Shown: one piece after another, positions 46,432 through 57,496 of the stretch
Layout: every line of letters begins with the position of its first letter
Numbering within the stretch: position 1 is the stretch's first letter
Source of the DNA: Alnus glutinosa
Taxonomy: Eukaryota; Streptophyta; Magnoliopsida; Fagales; Betulaceae
Direction of reading: 5' to 3'
DNA length: 64,000 nt
NCBI RefSeq assembly: GCF_958979055.1
Contig: NC_084898.1
Coordinates: forward strand, 2,056,001-2,120,000
Notes under the pieces: generated by a model
What the model was told of the DNA's origin: nothing
Databases searched by the model: none
What the model saw: the letters and a program-made list of their open reading frames with translations, nothing else
Position numbers and translations under genes: made by a program

Positions 46432-49400
46432 CTACCCTCCAGGCAAAGATACATTAATGTCAGTAGGCTTATTCCTGGAATCCGGTGGCAATGAGGACCA
46501 AGGATCTGCGCTAGATATCGGAACAGCTGCGGTTGGAGCGGCAATTGATACGAACTCGTGTTTCTGTTTTTTGGGCTTCTGCTCATGCTGGTTGCCTGCC
46601 AGAAAACTGCCCACTACAACCTGATTCAGACCAATGGAAAGGCAAATATATCAGAATTTGTCTCCAAACGCTCTGAGAACATTTCTCCCAAAACTTTGGA
46701 TGGTACACTGGTTAAAAAAAGGGAAAGAATATAAATGTGAAAATAAGAGTCATACCTGCACAGGACCCGCAGCTACTAATAGACCGGCAACTCCACCGCC
46801 TACTACACGTCCATCCGGACTCGCTAATGAAACACTCATACCACCAGATCTGCTCCTTGTTCCTCCACTATCATTCGGCATGAATGATCCAGATAACGAC
46901 AATATCTCAAAACGTCCCTGTAAGTACAGCAGTAGAAAGAAATTGGATACATACTAGATATTAGCAGCAGACAGTTTAATGGCATTATGAAATTAAGGCT
47001 CCCCCCCTCCCCTTTTTCCTGAGGTGCTCCACACATAAATCAATAACTAGAGATGGAAAACTAGCAGAGCTTAACTTTCTCAGGGCAGTTTCCATAAAGT
47101 GAAGCCTCAAAGGGCTAGTTGCTTCTATTCCTAAATCCATCCATTAAGCAAGTGTAGGCCCCAAGTGTCATCCAAATTACCACAACATGATTATCAGAAA
47201 TGATTTTCAACAACAAACACAACTCTAACAATATCTGTCAACATAATACTATGACACCTGAAAATGTTTAGCCTAATATTCTGGAAATAACTGGAAAGTG
47301 CGCATGCGTTTGTGTAAAACACATCAATTAGTTAACAATTTTTTAACAGAAAAGAAAATACCAAGCGTACGTAAAAATGTCAAAGAGATGCATAAAGTTA
47401 TGCAAAATATTTCAACAGTGTCATTGCAACTCGACTAGGTTACTAATTATCATTGAATATAAGGGGGGATATATGCATCACCTCGTATGTCAATGTGCCC
47501 CCAGAAGAATCAGGCTGACGAAGTGTGACACTTGATATCACACCATTTGCAGAGAGAATGCATATAGCTCGGGGCCCTTGCTGAGAAAAGGATATGACCT
47601 TCATTGTAACATCCTAAAACAACCAAGAGGAACATCACCTTTATGATAAAAGTCAATTTAATTGCTTGAATCAGCCATTAAAATTAAGAAGCATACAGAT
47701 AGAAATCATCCTGAAGTAGTACTACAAAAACTGATATCCAGTATTTTCTACAATATGTCCCAGAATATGTGTGTCCTCCAGGTAAATCAGCATTGATTTG
47801 GAGCCCTATATTAGATGCAAATATTTTTATGAAGGACTTTGTTGAAGTATTAATTAAATGATTAAATTTACCATTTCTTATCATTTTACGCTTATAAGAT
47901 AAATTGTGATTTAACATACTTATATCACTAAAGTTGGTGTAACTTAAAAATATTGGATTAAAATGATTCTACTCTTTTCAAAAGCTTAATTGCAGCACAA
48001 CACCCCCAAATGCAGATAGTTTGAAGGCGCAACAGCAAATTTTGGAGGTCATTTGAAGTTTTTGAGGCCCCCCAAAAATGTAGTCAAATACCAAAGTCAA
48101 CATGTTTGCAACTTTGACCATCTAATTCTCATTAATTTAAAGGGCTCAGAAGTTGGTAAAAAAAATTTAAAAAAACTAATGATTATATATCTACACATAA
48201 GCAAATCAGTATCCACATTAAGCCCAAAATAGAAAAGCAACCAGGTTTTTCACCTTTTTAGAATTGGCAAGTCTGAAGTTCTGCAGGAATGTTCCATGTT
48301 TTTATTTGTTGTGTGTTTTAAAGTATCAAAGTGACAATTTAAAAGAGTTTTACAGAAATGATCTCCTTCTTCACTCAATTAAAAATTAGCGTACCTATGA
48401 ACATAAATGATAGAGAATGAACAAATAAGTTGAGAATTACAAAGATACATTCTTATATTGCAATGCATCATGTAATAGATAACATTTATAGGTAAGACAT
48501 GCAGTGGATTGGAAATATATAGGAACTGACAATCCAAGGAAATGAATGCTGCCATTATACCGACTTAGATTTTCCTTTCTAGTACCTCAGTCTACTCAGA
48601 AGAAGAAAGCACAAGTATTTCAATAACATGAAACAGAAACCCAATTTACACAAATAGTTTATTGGTTGATAAGACAGAATCCCAAGGGGAAAAGGATCCT
48701 CAATGTATTGCAGTAAAAATGCATCAAAGGTTTAGGTCAAATTCTTCGTCATCCAAAGGCCAATCAAGATCCACTGTTCCATGTTTAGAACAAATGTAGG
48801 ATTTTCTCTCCTACACTCACAAAATTTACCAAGCACAGTCTACGGGAAATCAGAGTAAGGACTAAATATATGGTATTCAATGACTGTCATCCTTCTCTGA
48901 CCGTGAAGTCCCTATAATGTCTTCATTTAGGCAAACCAAATTTGGCATAGTGAAACTTACGGCAACACGTGATATAATAGCATACATTCAAAAGAGACCT
49001 TATTTCATCAATTACCTCGCCGGAATTAACAGTGATGATATGGGGTGTAAAATTGGCACCAACAGAGCATGCAACCCATTCACCTACAGAAGAAAATCAG
49101 TAAACATAATGAAAAGCCTTTCTCTCTGAAATAAATTTTTTATTTACAAGCTAAACAATAATGTAACATGTACCATAATTTATCTTCTAAAAGCAGAGAA
49201 TTTAAAGAAAATAACCATCTCATAGGTTCCCTTCTAAAGCTGTAATCTACCACATTTAATAAAATGCAAGAGTTGGACTTGAGGGTTATATCATTTTTTT
49301 ACCCCCCCAAAAAAAAAACAAAAAAAATTCTATGACTTCATAACTGATCATATATAACAGATGATCATCATACTTATGTCCGAGACAAAGGCAAATTCCG

Positions 49401-51358
49401 AGAACTCGCATTCTAGTAAAAAAAACTGTCTGCATGCTTAAATGATATTCATCAATTTAATAGCGCATTATTTTTGTCAAGTTTTTCCTCACAAATCTAC
49501 TTTTAACACATTATAATACTTCTAATACTTTTTCATTTTCCAATCCAATTCCCAGCACATGTTTCAGATGCAACACAGATGCTGAGTATCAGGTATCTTT
49601 TAGTAATTGACATGACAATCGATGTCTGATTGGCAAGAGGCACTATATATTTTCATCAAACCAGTTCCAAAAATTATGTCACTAATTCCTGGTTATGTTG
49701 GGTTAACAACCTGCTAGGTTAAACATTTAGAACCAAAAGCTGTTTGTGACACAAACAATTACTTTGGTAAAACATCAGTGCATTTTGTTATCCAGCTCTG
49801 GTTTTTTATTTTTTATTTTTCTCAAAATATTTGTTTACATGCAAGAATCCAATGCATCTAAAAGCAAGAAATAAAAGATCTAGGCCTCTGAATAACTGAA
49901 AAACTAAATAATTTTTTTTCTGCTTTTCTGTATATCAATCTCCTGCTTTTTGCAAGGGGAAAGAGAGGAAGTATGTCAGAAAACAAAAACATAGGACTCT
50001 TTAAAGGGGAAGAATAGATTATAATCTTATACACCACATGTTAACAAAACCAAAGCAGTGCCAATATTTAAATGTTGATGCTGTAATTTCATTACCAAAT
50101 TCTCATTAGAACCTGCAGATTAATACTGGGTGATGTAAAGAACTGTCCTACTACTTATTATTAGTTTGGTAAAAGAGTATTCAAACCCCAGAGTGCTACG
50201 TTCTCATTCAATGATGGCCAAGGCTTGGAATCTCAATTTCCATGCAGAACGCATGAAGCCAGCTTGATAAGAAACTAGTGAAGTATATCTTTACAAGCAA
50301 TGATGTGTATCCTGATAGATGTTCCCACATGAATATAGTAATAGCATCTAGAGGAAAGTACCAAGTACTCTTGACCACATAAATAACAGGAGGATTAGCG
50401 AACGCAAAATTCAAATTTCTGACTCAGTCGGACAGAATCAAAAGTTAGTTTTGTACTAACTATTTAAGACCTTATTGCTTCAATTATATTCCAAGACACC
50501 AATATCTAGAGAACGTGGAAAAAACAACTTCCCTCTTCCCCCCCCCCTGGCAGTAAACATCAGTCAGCAAGTTGAAGAGTCACAGGTTTCAAGTCCAAAA
50601 GTCTGTTCACCATCACTTGCAAACTTGCCCTAGATTGGCACCTTTGCACAATTTTCTTCCTAAAAAGGAGAGAAGTGCCAAAATGACAGCCATGTTAAGA
50701 AGATTCCATCATTCCCATACCAACCCATAAAACTCACTCTTTTCAGAGCTACCAGATCCATCAAGATCTCAGTAAGGGCATCCAATCAGAGGCCCCACAC
50801 CTACCAAACAACCCTCTTAAACTCAAATCCCTATAAGATCAATTTCACCACAAAACCAAACCAAAAACCCACATGCAAAAAACAAAACAAACTACAAACA
50901 TAAACACCAAAAATCCATCTTTTAAGTTTTAACCATAAAACAAGCACACAGTCACTTAAAAAATCTCAAATGGGTACATAGCGATGAACATTTTTTCCAT
51001 TACCTATATTCTCGACCTCGAACTTGGTCTTGGTCACCGAGCTGGCCGGCTTCACTTTCCCACGCTTCTCAGACGAGAAGTCTATCACCGGTGGTGGCGC
51101 CGAGGACGATATCGGCTTCGGCGACAGTGCCATCGTGACGCTACCGTCCAGCCCGTACTTCCTCGGCCGACCCCTCTTCTTCTTCCCCGGCAAAGCTGGA
51201 GTCGCCGCCGCCGGAGCCACCGTTGTCGGAGGCGGAGCGCCAACATGGGCCGCCGGAGCGGATCCACCGGCCGGAGCCGGGTTTTCGGACCTCGGAGCTA
51301 CATGGTAGTCCGACGGAGCATCTGATCCCACCACTGTGACCCCAACACTTGCCTCCAT
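46432..51358 (-). CDS. AHL: AT-hook motif nuclear-localised (AHL) protein, AHL1-like (five exons)
   Basis: Exons in transcript order are 51358-51004, 49083-49016, 47613-47482, 46917-46756 and 46620-46432, all GT-AG; the product is 301 residues. AHL proteins bind AT-rich DNA by the AT-hook and assemble through the PPC/DUF296 domain; they regulate chromatin and transcription in the nucleus. An AT-hook lies at about residues 59-70 (KKKRGRPRKYGL). A second basic patch (EKRGKVKPAS) is where related proteins have another hook, but it lacks the RGR core. The PPC domain (about 119-248) reads EWVACSVGANFTPHIITV, SQQGPRAICILSANGVISSV, GRFEILSLSGSFMP and GGGVAGLLVAAGPVQVVVGS. The tail ends RNKPTDINVSLPGG. 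The 5' region has long T-runs on the coding strand (A-runs at 51430-51497). Arabidopsis AHL1 (At4g12080) and AHL2 (At4g22770) are the remembered counterparts. Confidence 0.95.
47834..47915. mobile_element. Solo LTR-like fragment of a TRIM family in AHL intron 2
   Basis: The stretch GTATTAATTAAATGATTAAA followed by TTTACC ... GATAAATTGTGATTTAACATA matches the LTR of the 53.8-kb element over its length. It is an old solo copy within AHL intron 2. Confidence 0.5.
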
Positions 51359-52728
51359 AGCTAAACCCCACAGATTTTTCTATGAGCTTATCATCAAAAA
51401 TCCATTTTTTTCGTTAATCTGAATCACCAAAAAAAAAAAAAAAAAAACCTCAAATTTTTTTGAAAAATCCAAAAAAAAAAAAAAAAAAAAAAAAAAACTC
51501 AAACTTGGACGCAAAACCCAGAAAAACAAAAGCTTGGATTTTTTTTCTAGAGCTAGTGAAGCTTCTATGAAGTGTTAAACTAGCAGAAGAGCTTGAAGTA
51601 AGGATTTTCAGTGAGATTTAAGACTGTTGCAGAGCTGAGCTGAAACAGAGCTCAACGGAAGATGATCTAATTTTTTTCCAAGAAAAAATTAATTTTTATT
51701 TTTGGGAAAATAGAGTGAGATTGAGAGGAAAAAAGATTGATTTTCGTGCTCAGTGATTTTTGATTTTGTGATTTGAACGGAAAATGCAGAGATAATAAAG
51801 AAACCTTGTATTTGTTGTTTTAGCTAATTGGGTGCCTAACTTTCCTAAGACTGTCCGAATTGAGATTAAAAAAATAAATGGAAAAAGAAAATGTTTGAAT
51901 AAGAAAATATTGAATAATGGGGCATTGATGAATATTTTTGTGATGATTTAATATTTTATGATATAAAGACATTGATATTTGGGTATTGGTTGGAATCCGG
52001 TAGAGATTTAATATAAAATAAATTTGAAAGTGGGTGGGGGATTATCTTTGTTTTTTTCTTTTTAATTTCTTTTGAAAAAGTGGACAAAATGAAATAATAA
52101 GTAATAATTATCCCCATTATTATTTTTTATTATTTTATAATATATTATCTCTCCTTTTGGCTTGCGTGCTGTTAATATATTATATCTTTTGGGTGAATGG
52201 TAAGTAAAATTTGGTTGCCAAGAATTGAAGAAATTGTTTACAAAAAGAAACCACAGAGGCCTTCTCCAAGCCAAGCATCCCTTTTTGGGTAGGTGACACA
52301 AGCATTACATTTGCTTTGCTCAACCAAAATTCATCAAATCTATAAGCAAAATATGTCAATTTTTTTTTAAATCAAATCTTATTTTTTATTCAACTTTTTT
52401 GCTTTTTCCACCTTTAAACACTATATATTTCTTCTGGTTTTTTTTTTTTTTTTTTTTTGCCTAATCTTCTTTAAACTATGGATTGATTGAAAAAAACCAA
52501 AAAAAAAAAAAAAAAAAAAAAAAAAAGGAAAGGGAGGAATCAAAAGACAAGAGGTTTCCTTTCAAATGGGTTGATCCAATATATTAAAGGGACATGTGTA
52601 TTAAAATATACATATGATTTTTACATATATTTTTAATCGTATATATAAAAATTACATGTATTTTTTTTTTTTTGAAGGAAAAAATTACATGTATTTTAAG
52701 CAGCTATTAATTCAATAGATTGAATTAA

Positions 52729-52762
<34 letters not shown>

Positions 52763-53810
52763 AGAAAGGTAAAAAACAGACAACAATATCAGTGTACTGC
52801 ATTCCTTTATGCTTAAGCAAAACGTATTTTTGTTGTTTGTTTAAGGCTTTATTGCCTTGTTAAATCACTTTTCACAAGCAAATGGTCAGGACAAAAAATA
52901 AAATAAATAAAGAATACTCCTACAGAAATGCATTCATTGATAGTTAGTTCTGCTCATCCACAGCTTGTGAACTAGCTCCCACCTAAAATATTAGTTGGAT
53001 CATATGGGTTCTTATTTACTCGATTTACAAAAGTGATTTCACTTTGTACAATTATATAGTGCCGTGACAGTTAAAGTAACGCTATTAAACAATTAAGTTT
53101 GATTGTAGTTGATGTGACAATGTCGCGTTAACTGTCACATCAATTTGTAAGTTCACCTAACACTTATCACGTTAGTCACTGAACAATTAAATTTTGATTA
53201 TGACTAACGTGATATTTTTATGTGAATGAACGTTCTCACCAATTTCTAAACGTAGTAAAAGTTGTAATAAATCTAATCTTTTTGGGCGGGTCAATGATTC
53301 CGCAAGTGATTTCTCAAATTAAATAGATCTTGAGTTCATAATTCAATGAGTATGGACTGGGCAAAGTCTAGGGGAGACCAACCTAGAAATAGTCAATTTC
53401 TTTAATTTTGAATCACTTCCAAGAGCCAAAGGGAAACTTTGGATCATCTCATGTGCTTGGATTTTTCAAGTGGATTTTAGTGGGTGCACATGGTAAAAGC
53501 CTTTTAGTGCATCCTAACCTATTTCTTTCTGTTCTTATCCACTCCAAAAATAAAGGTTATTTAAGCCATAGTGGAGCTTACCCCCTTTTTCCTTTGGAAA
53601 TTTTGAAAGAATAATGCAAGCCTACATTTTGACATCCCCCCACCATGCCACGTGTCATGGCCAAGAGATAAGGCTCCCTTTGTTAATATTTTTTAGAACT
53701 TTTTTTTTTTTGAAAAATATTTTGTTGCGATACAAAGGTAAAAATAATATGTTTTGTATTTTGAGTTGTTTGTTAAAGTTTTTGTTTTAAAAATAATAAT
53801 AAAAAAAAAA
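51359..53810. other. AHL leader and upstream intergenic DNA
   Basis: The region 51359-51800 should contain the AHL 5'UTR and promoter; it has A-runs at about 51430-51447 and 51471-51497. Beyond it lie A/T runs (52439-52458, 52500-52526, 52729-52760) and a MITE of the CAATCTATTAAATTG family at about 52570-52735. No gene is seen. Confidence 0.6.
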
Positions 53811-54017
53811 TGTTAAAAAATTAATTAAATGATTAAATTTACTCTTTTCTATCTGCTTAAACTTCTGGAATAAGTGATAATTTAACATATTATTAGAGCC
53901 AAAAAAGTTATGAGTTCAAACATTATCTTCATCAATTCACCTTTAATTTCAATTAAATATTTTACGTGTCGGGCTTCACTTATATATTAAAAAGGAGGGG
54001 TGTGTTAGAATATTAAC
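53811..54017 (+). mobile_element. TRIM-like element with a 77-bp LTR
   Basis: The LTR-like segment 53811-53887 starts TGTTAAAAAATTAATTAAAT and ends GATAATTTAACA. It is followed at once by TATTATTAGAGCC, a decayed tRNA-Met primer site, then an internal part with TTTCAATTAAATATTTTACG. An AAAAAGGAGGGG polypurine-like tract leads into a second TGTTAGAATATTAAC start at 54003, which is cut short. Related relics lie at 16.4-17.0, 47.8 and 60.6 kb. Confidence 0.6.
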
Positions 54018-54077
54018 AGAGAAGGAAAAAAAACGCTAACAAACAAGGCTTAGTTTTGTTCTAAATTGGGTTGAAGA

Positions 54078-54235
54078 AAATTATTTCAACTCAATCTATT
54101 AAATTGATATTTGTCTTTCGAGTATGTAATTCTTATATGCATTTTTAATATATTGCTAGAGAGTATGTAATGCATAAATCACGTATTCTAAGGACATGTT
54201 TCAATTTAATAGACTGAATTAAAAAAAAATTCCTC
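54078..54235. mobile_element. MITE, CAATCTATTAAATTG family
   Basis: This is the best-preserved copy: TCAACTCAATCTATTAAATT on the left and CAATTTAATAGACTGAATTA on the right, with GTATGTAATTCTTATATGCA and its inverse inside. Partial copies lie at about 56040-56105 and 58930-59030. Confidence 0.65.
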
Positions 54236-55373
54236 TAACCCAACTTTTTTTTTAAAAAAAAAACCTTAATTATTTCTAACCTATGATGAGACTTAGAAAC
54301 TTTTATTGGGCAAAGTTAAACATTGTTTGAAGTGTAAAGTAATAGCAACCCTTATTTTTAAAACAAATTAATATTTGATTAATCTTTTTCTAAACATGTT
54401 TAATCAAAGTGGGTTACAAAATGGGAGAAATGGAAGTGATGGCCCTGAAATAGACAATAATATTGATTTTAATATGGGGCCACAAGCATTGACTAAGTAA
54501 ATACAATTGAAAACAAGTATATTATTGATAAGATTAGAGGTATCTTTTTCTAAACAAGGTTTTAGGTAAGCTACCAAAAAACAAAGGAAATAATAAAGAA
54601 ACTGTTTTAGATTAACACAACCTAATTATTTAATTGTCTTATTTCAAAAAATATATATATATTTAATTGCCTGAGTAATAAAAATATATGGTGAAGAGCT
54701 CGATGTACATTAGCTTCCACAACTTTCATTTTCGGTTTATTTTATCTAATATATCCGCCTGCATATATGCATAATTGCCTTTATTTTAATTATTATTATT
54801 ATTATTATTTTTTTCCATCTTTTTGTTTTCAGACCTAACTTATGGAAAGCGAAAGGGCATAATTAAGAAATTTTGACACTTAAGAAACTAATTAATTACC
54901 AGTCCATTTTACATTACAAATATTACACGTCCATGTCAAACAGACCTATACTGGAATACTATTGGAGTATTTACACATTTATTTATTTATTTTATTTTTT
55001 TCTAGTCAATACGGAGGAGAAGGGGTTAACGAAGATCTTTGCCGCTATTGATCCGGACAGAGGAAACATGCTGTAAATTTGCTGATAAACTTTCATACAG
55101 ATGGTGAGAAGCGATCCATTTAGCAATCGAATTTGCATAAATAATACTAACTTTTGAAGTAGGAAAGCTTGTGAATATTGGAAATGATGAAAACTACAAG
55201 ACAGATGCAGAATTCTTACTCTTAGGACAGTCTCATAGAGAGGGGGGTTGCAGTACCCCACTTATATATTCTGGGTAGCCCCCCACCTACTGGGGGTAAA
55301 AGTCGGGGCAAATGAGCCTTGCAACTTCTGACTTTATCTCATCCCCCATTCATGACAGGGTGAAATGCTGAAA

Positions 55374-55528
55374 GAGAAATGATCCCTACACTCATTTCTC
55401 ACAACAGTCCCACAACAAGCTGACGTGGCTGGTAATATTTTATTATTTTTTTACAAAAAGAAAAGAAAAAAAATATATATTACTAGCCACGTCAGCTTGT
55501 TGTGGGGCTGTTGTGAGAATCATTTCTC
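55374..55528. mobile_element. MULE-type MITE with perfect 9-bp TSD
   Basis: A 155-bp element with inverted ends GAGAAATGAT / ATCATTTCTC and long arms including CCCACAACAAGCTGACGTGG and its inverse. ATGCTGAAA occurs directly on both sides (55365-55373 and 55529-55537). The 9-bp duplication and GAGAAA terminus fit a Mutator-like non-autonomous element. Confidence 0.9.
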
Positions 55529-57262
55529 ATGCTGAAATGGGCTATCTTTACTCATCTAATTTTTTACTTAATTATACTTTGCTGAAATGTTGTGCCAATA
55601 ATCAACATGTTGGGTGCCCAACAAAAATGTTTAAAAAAATCATGAGGATATATATCATATACTATTATTAGCTTATGCTTTTAGCAGAATTAAAATATTG
55701 GATTGGTAACAATTGGTGAATATGTGACCAATTGTAAAGGGAGTCTATTCAGTGTCAAGCTCAAATTTTTGGCTAAGTATTAGTCAAGAACAGTTGGAAT
55801 ATGAGTCAAAATATTCTTTTTTCACTAGACTCAAAATCATTTGGCTAATGTAGGTAATAAGGTATGTATATCTTTGAGAGTATTTCTACAACTATCTATC
55901 ATCATCCTAGTCTCCTTTGCTCCTCCTCCTATGGAGATTCTTGCTCCCAAGATATACTTTTTATAATTTTTGCCCCGCTGGTTCTTCAATTTCAAATACT
56001 AAATTCCGTTATTATAAGAATAAAGTTTTCTTTGGATATGTTTAAAATGCACGTAATAATTACATACATTTTAAACAAATAAAAGTTTAATAGATTGGGT
56101 TAAAAAATAATAATTATTTATCGTAGTTTGAAAAAAGAATGAAGTGTATTCATTATAATAATGATAAAAGTACACATAATATAATAAATACAAAGGACCA
56201 CGCCTGCAAATGTCAATTTTAAATGACCAAAAATTATCTATGTCCTTCAATAACAAAAATGCCCTTCATAAAAATTAGAAATTACAAATTAAAAAAAAAA
56301 AAAACAACCACTCCTTTGGGCCATATCTGGGGATGGCTGAACCACCCCGGGCCACCCCTTGAACCTCATTTTTTTAAAATTTTTTGTTGTAAACAAAAAT
56401 AACATACCACTCACCACCATGAATTTCCATTTGAAATTTTGAAAGAAACCATAAGATTGCCACATCAACACCAATAATAATACAATGTGTCGCCCCATAA
56501 TACAAAATAATAGAAAAAAAAATGGAAAGTATAAATACAAATATAAAAAATAAAATAATTTATTTCCTTTTTTTCTTTTTATATAGTTATATATTTCTTT
56601 TTTCTTTTTTCTTATTAGGAGACAATTGCCAAATTATTATTAGTGCTAATGCGGCACTAATGGTTTCTGTCAAAATTTCAAATGAAAATTCAAGATAGAT
56701 AATGATTTGTATTTTTGCTTACCACATTAAATTTTAATTGACTTTTTAAATCATAAAAAGCTAATTAGAAATTGGTGCAATCACAACTAATTTTACTTTT
56801 TTTTTCCTTATATTTAAGATATCTTTTTCCAACAACATTATCATTATTCATTAATACTTTAATAGTAAGACGTTGCAGGTCTTGAATACGAGCCCTTTTT
56901 TTTTTTCTTTTCTTTTCTTTTGGTAGTCGCTATTATTATTATTATTAATAATAATAATATTATTATTATTTTGCAAGTGAAGAAACCAAGTTGCTTATTT
57001 GAAAAACAAAAATAAGAACAGAGCTCCTTTGATGGGCTTCTTTTTTTATATTTTATTTTCTAGCCCTAGCAGGCTGGGCTTTCTTTCTTTCTGTTCATAG
57101 GGAAATTTTTATTTCATAGAGCAAGAGCAAAGTTTACTGGGGCCCAGGAACCAGGCCCAAAGGGCTCAAAATTTCTGCAACCACTTGTGATGGTTAATTA
57201 ATTTTGAGGATAGGCCCTTCGTTGAAGTCTTTCGATAGGCTCAGACTTGGGCTTGAACAATA

Positions 57263-57496
57263 ATGGTGTGTTTGGATACGGAATTTTGAAAACAAAATAT
57301 GATTCTGATTTTATTTTTTTTTAAAGATAAATCATATTTTATTCAACTTTTTTTAAAAACAAATCATATTTTATTCAACTTTTTCTAAACAAATTATATT
57401 TTATTCAACTTTTTTTAAAAGGTTAAACTTTGAAATTCGCAAACAAAATAAAAATTCAATTTTAATTTCAAAAATTCAACACCCAAACGCACCAAC
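57263..57496. mobile_element. MITE with GGTGTGTTTGG / CCAAACGCACC ends
   Basis: The ends ATGGTGTGTTTGGATACGGA and CAACACCCAAACGCACCAAC are imperfect inverses. The interior repeats AAATCATATTTTATTCAACT three times. It resembles the elements at 6.0 and 9.0 kb only at the termini. Confidence 0.55.

Noticed and set aside
50984..51371. Several frames on both strands over AHL exon 1
   Set aside because: The GC-rich exon leaves all frames open. Only the minus-strand frame with KKKRGRPRKYGL and a correct splice donor continues into the PPC domain.
54992..55261. 89-residue minus-strand frame near a CCCC/GGGG patch
   Set aside because: No recognisable domain, no neighbour support; left as intergenic.
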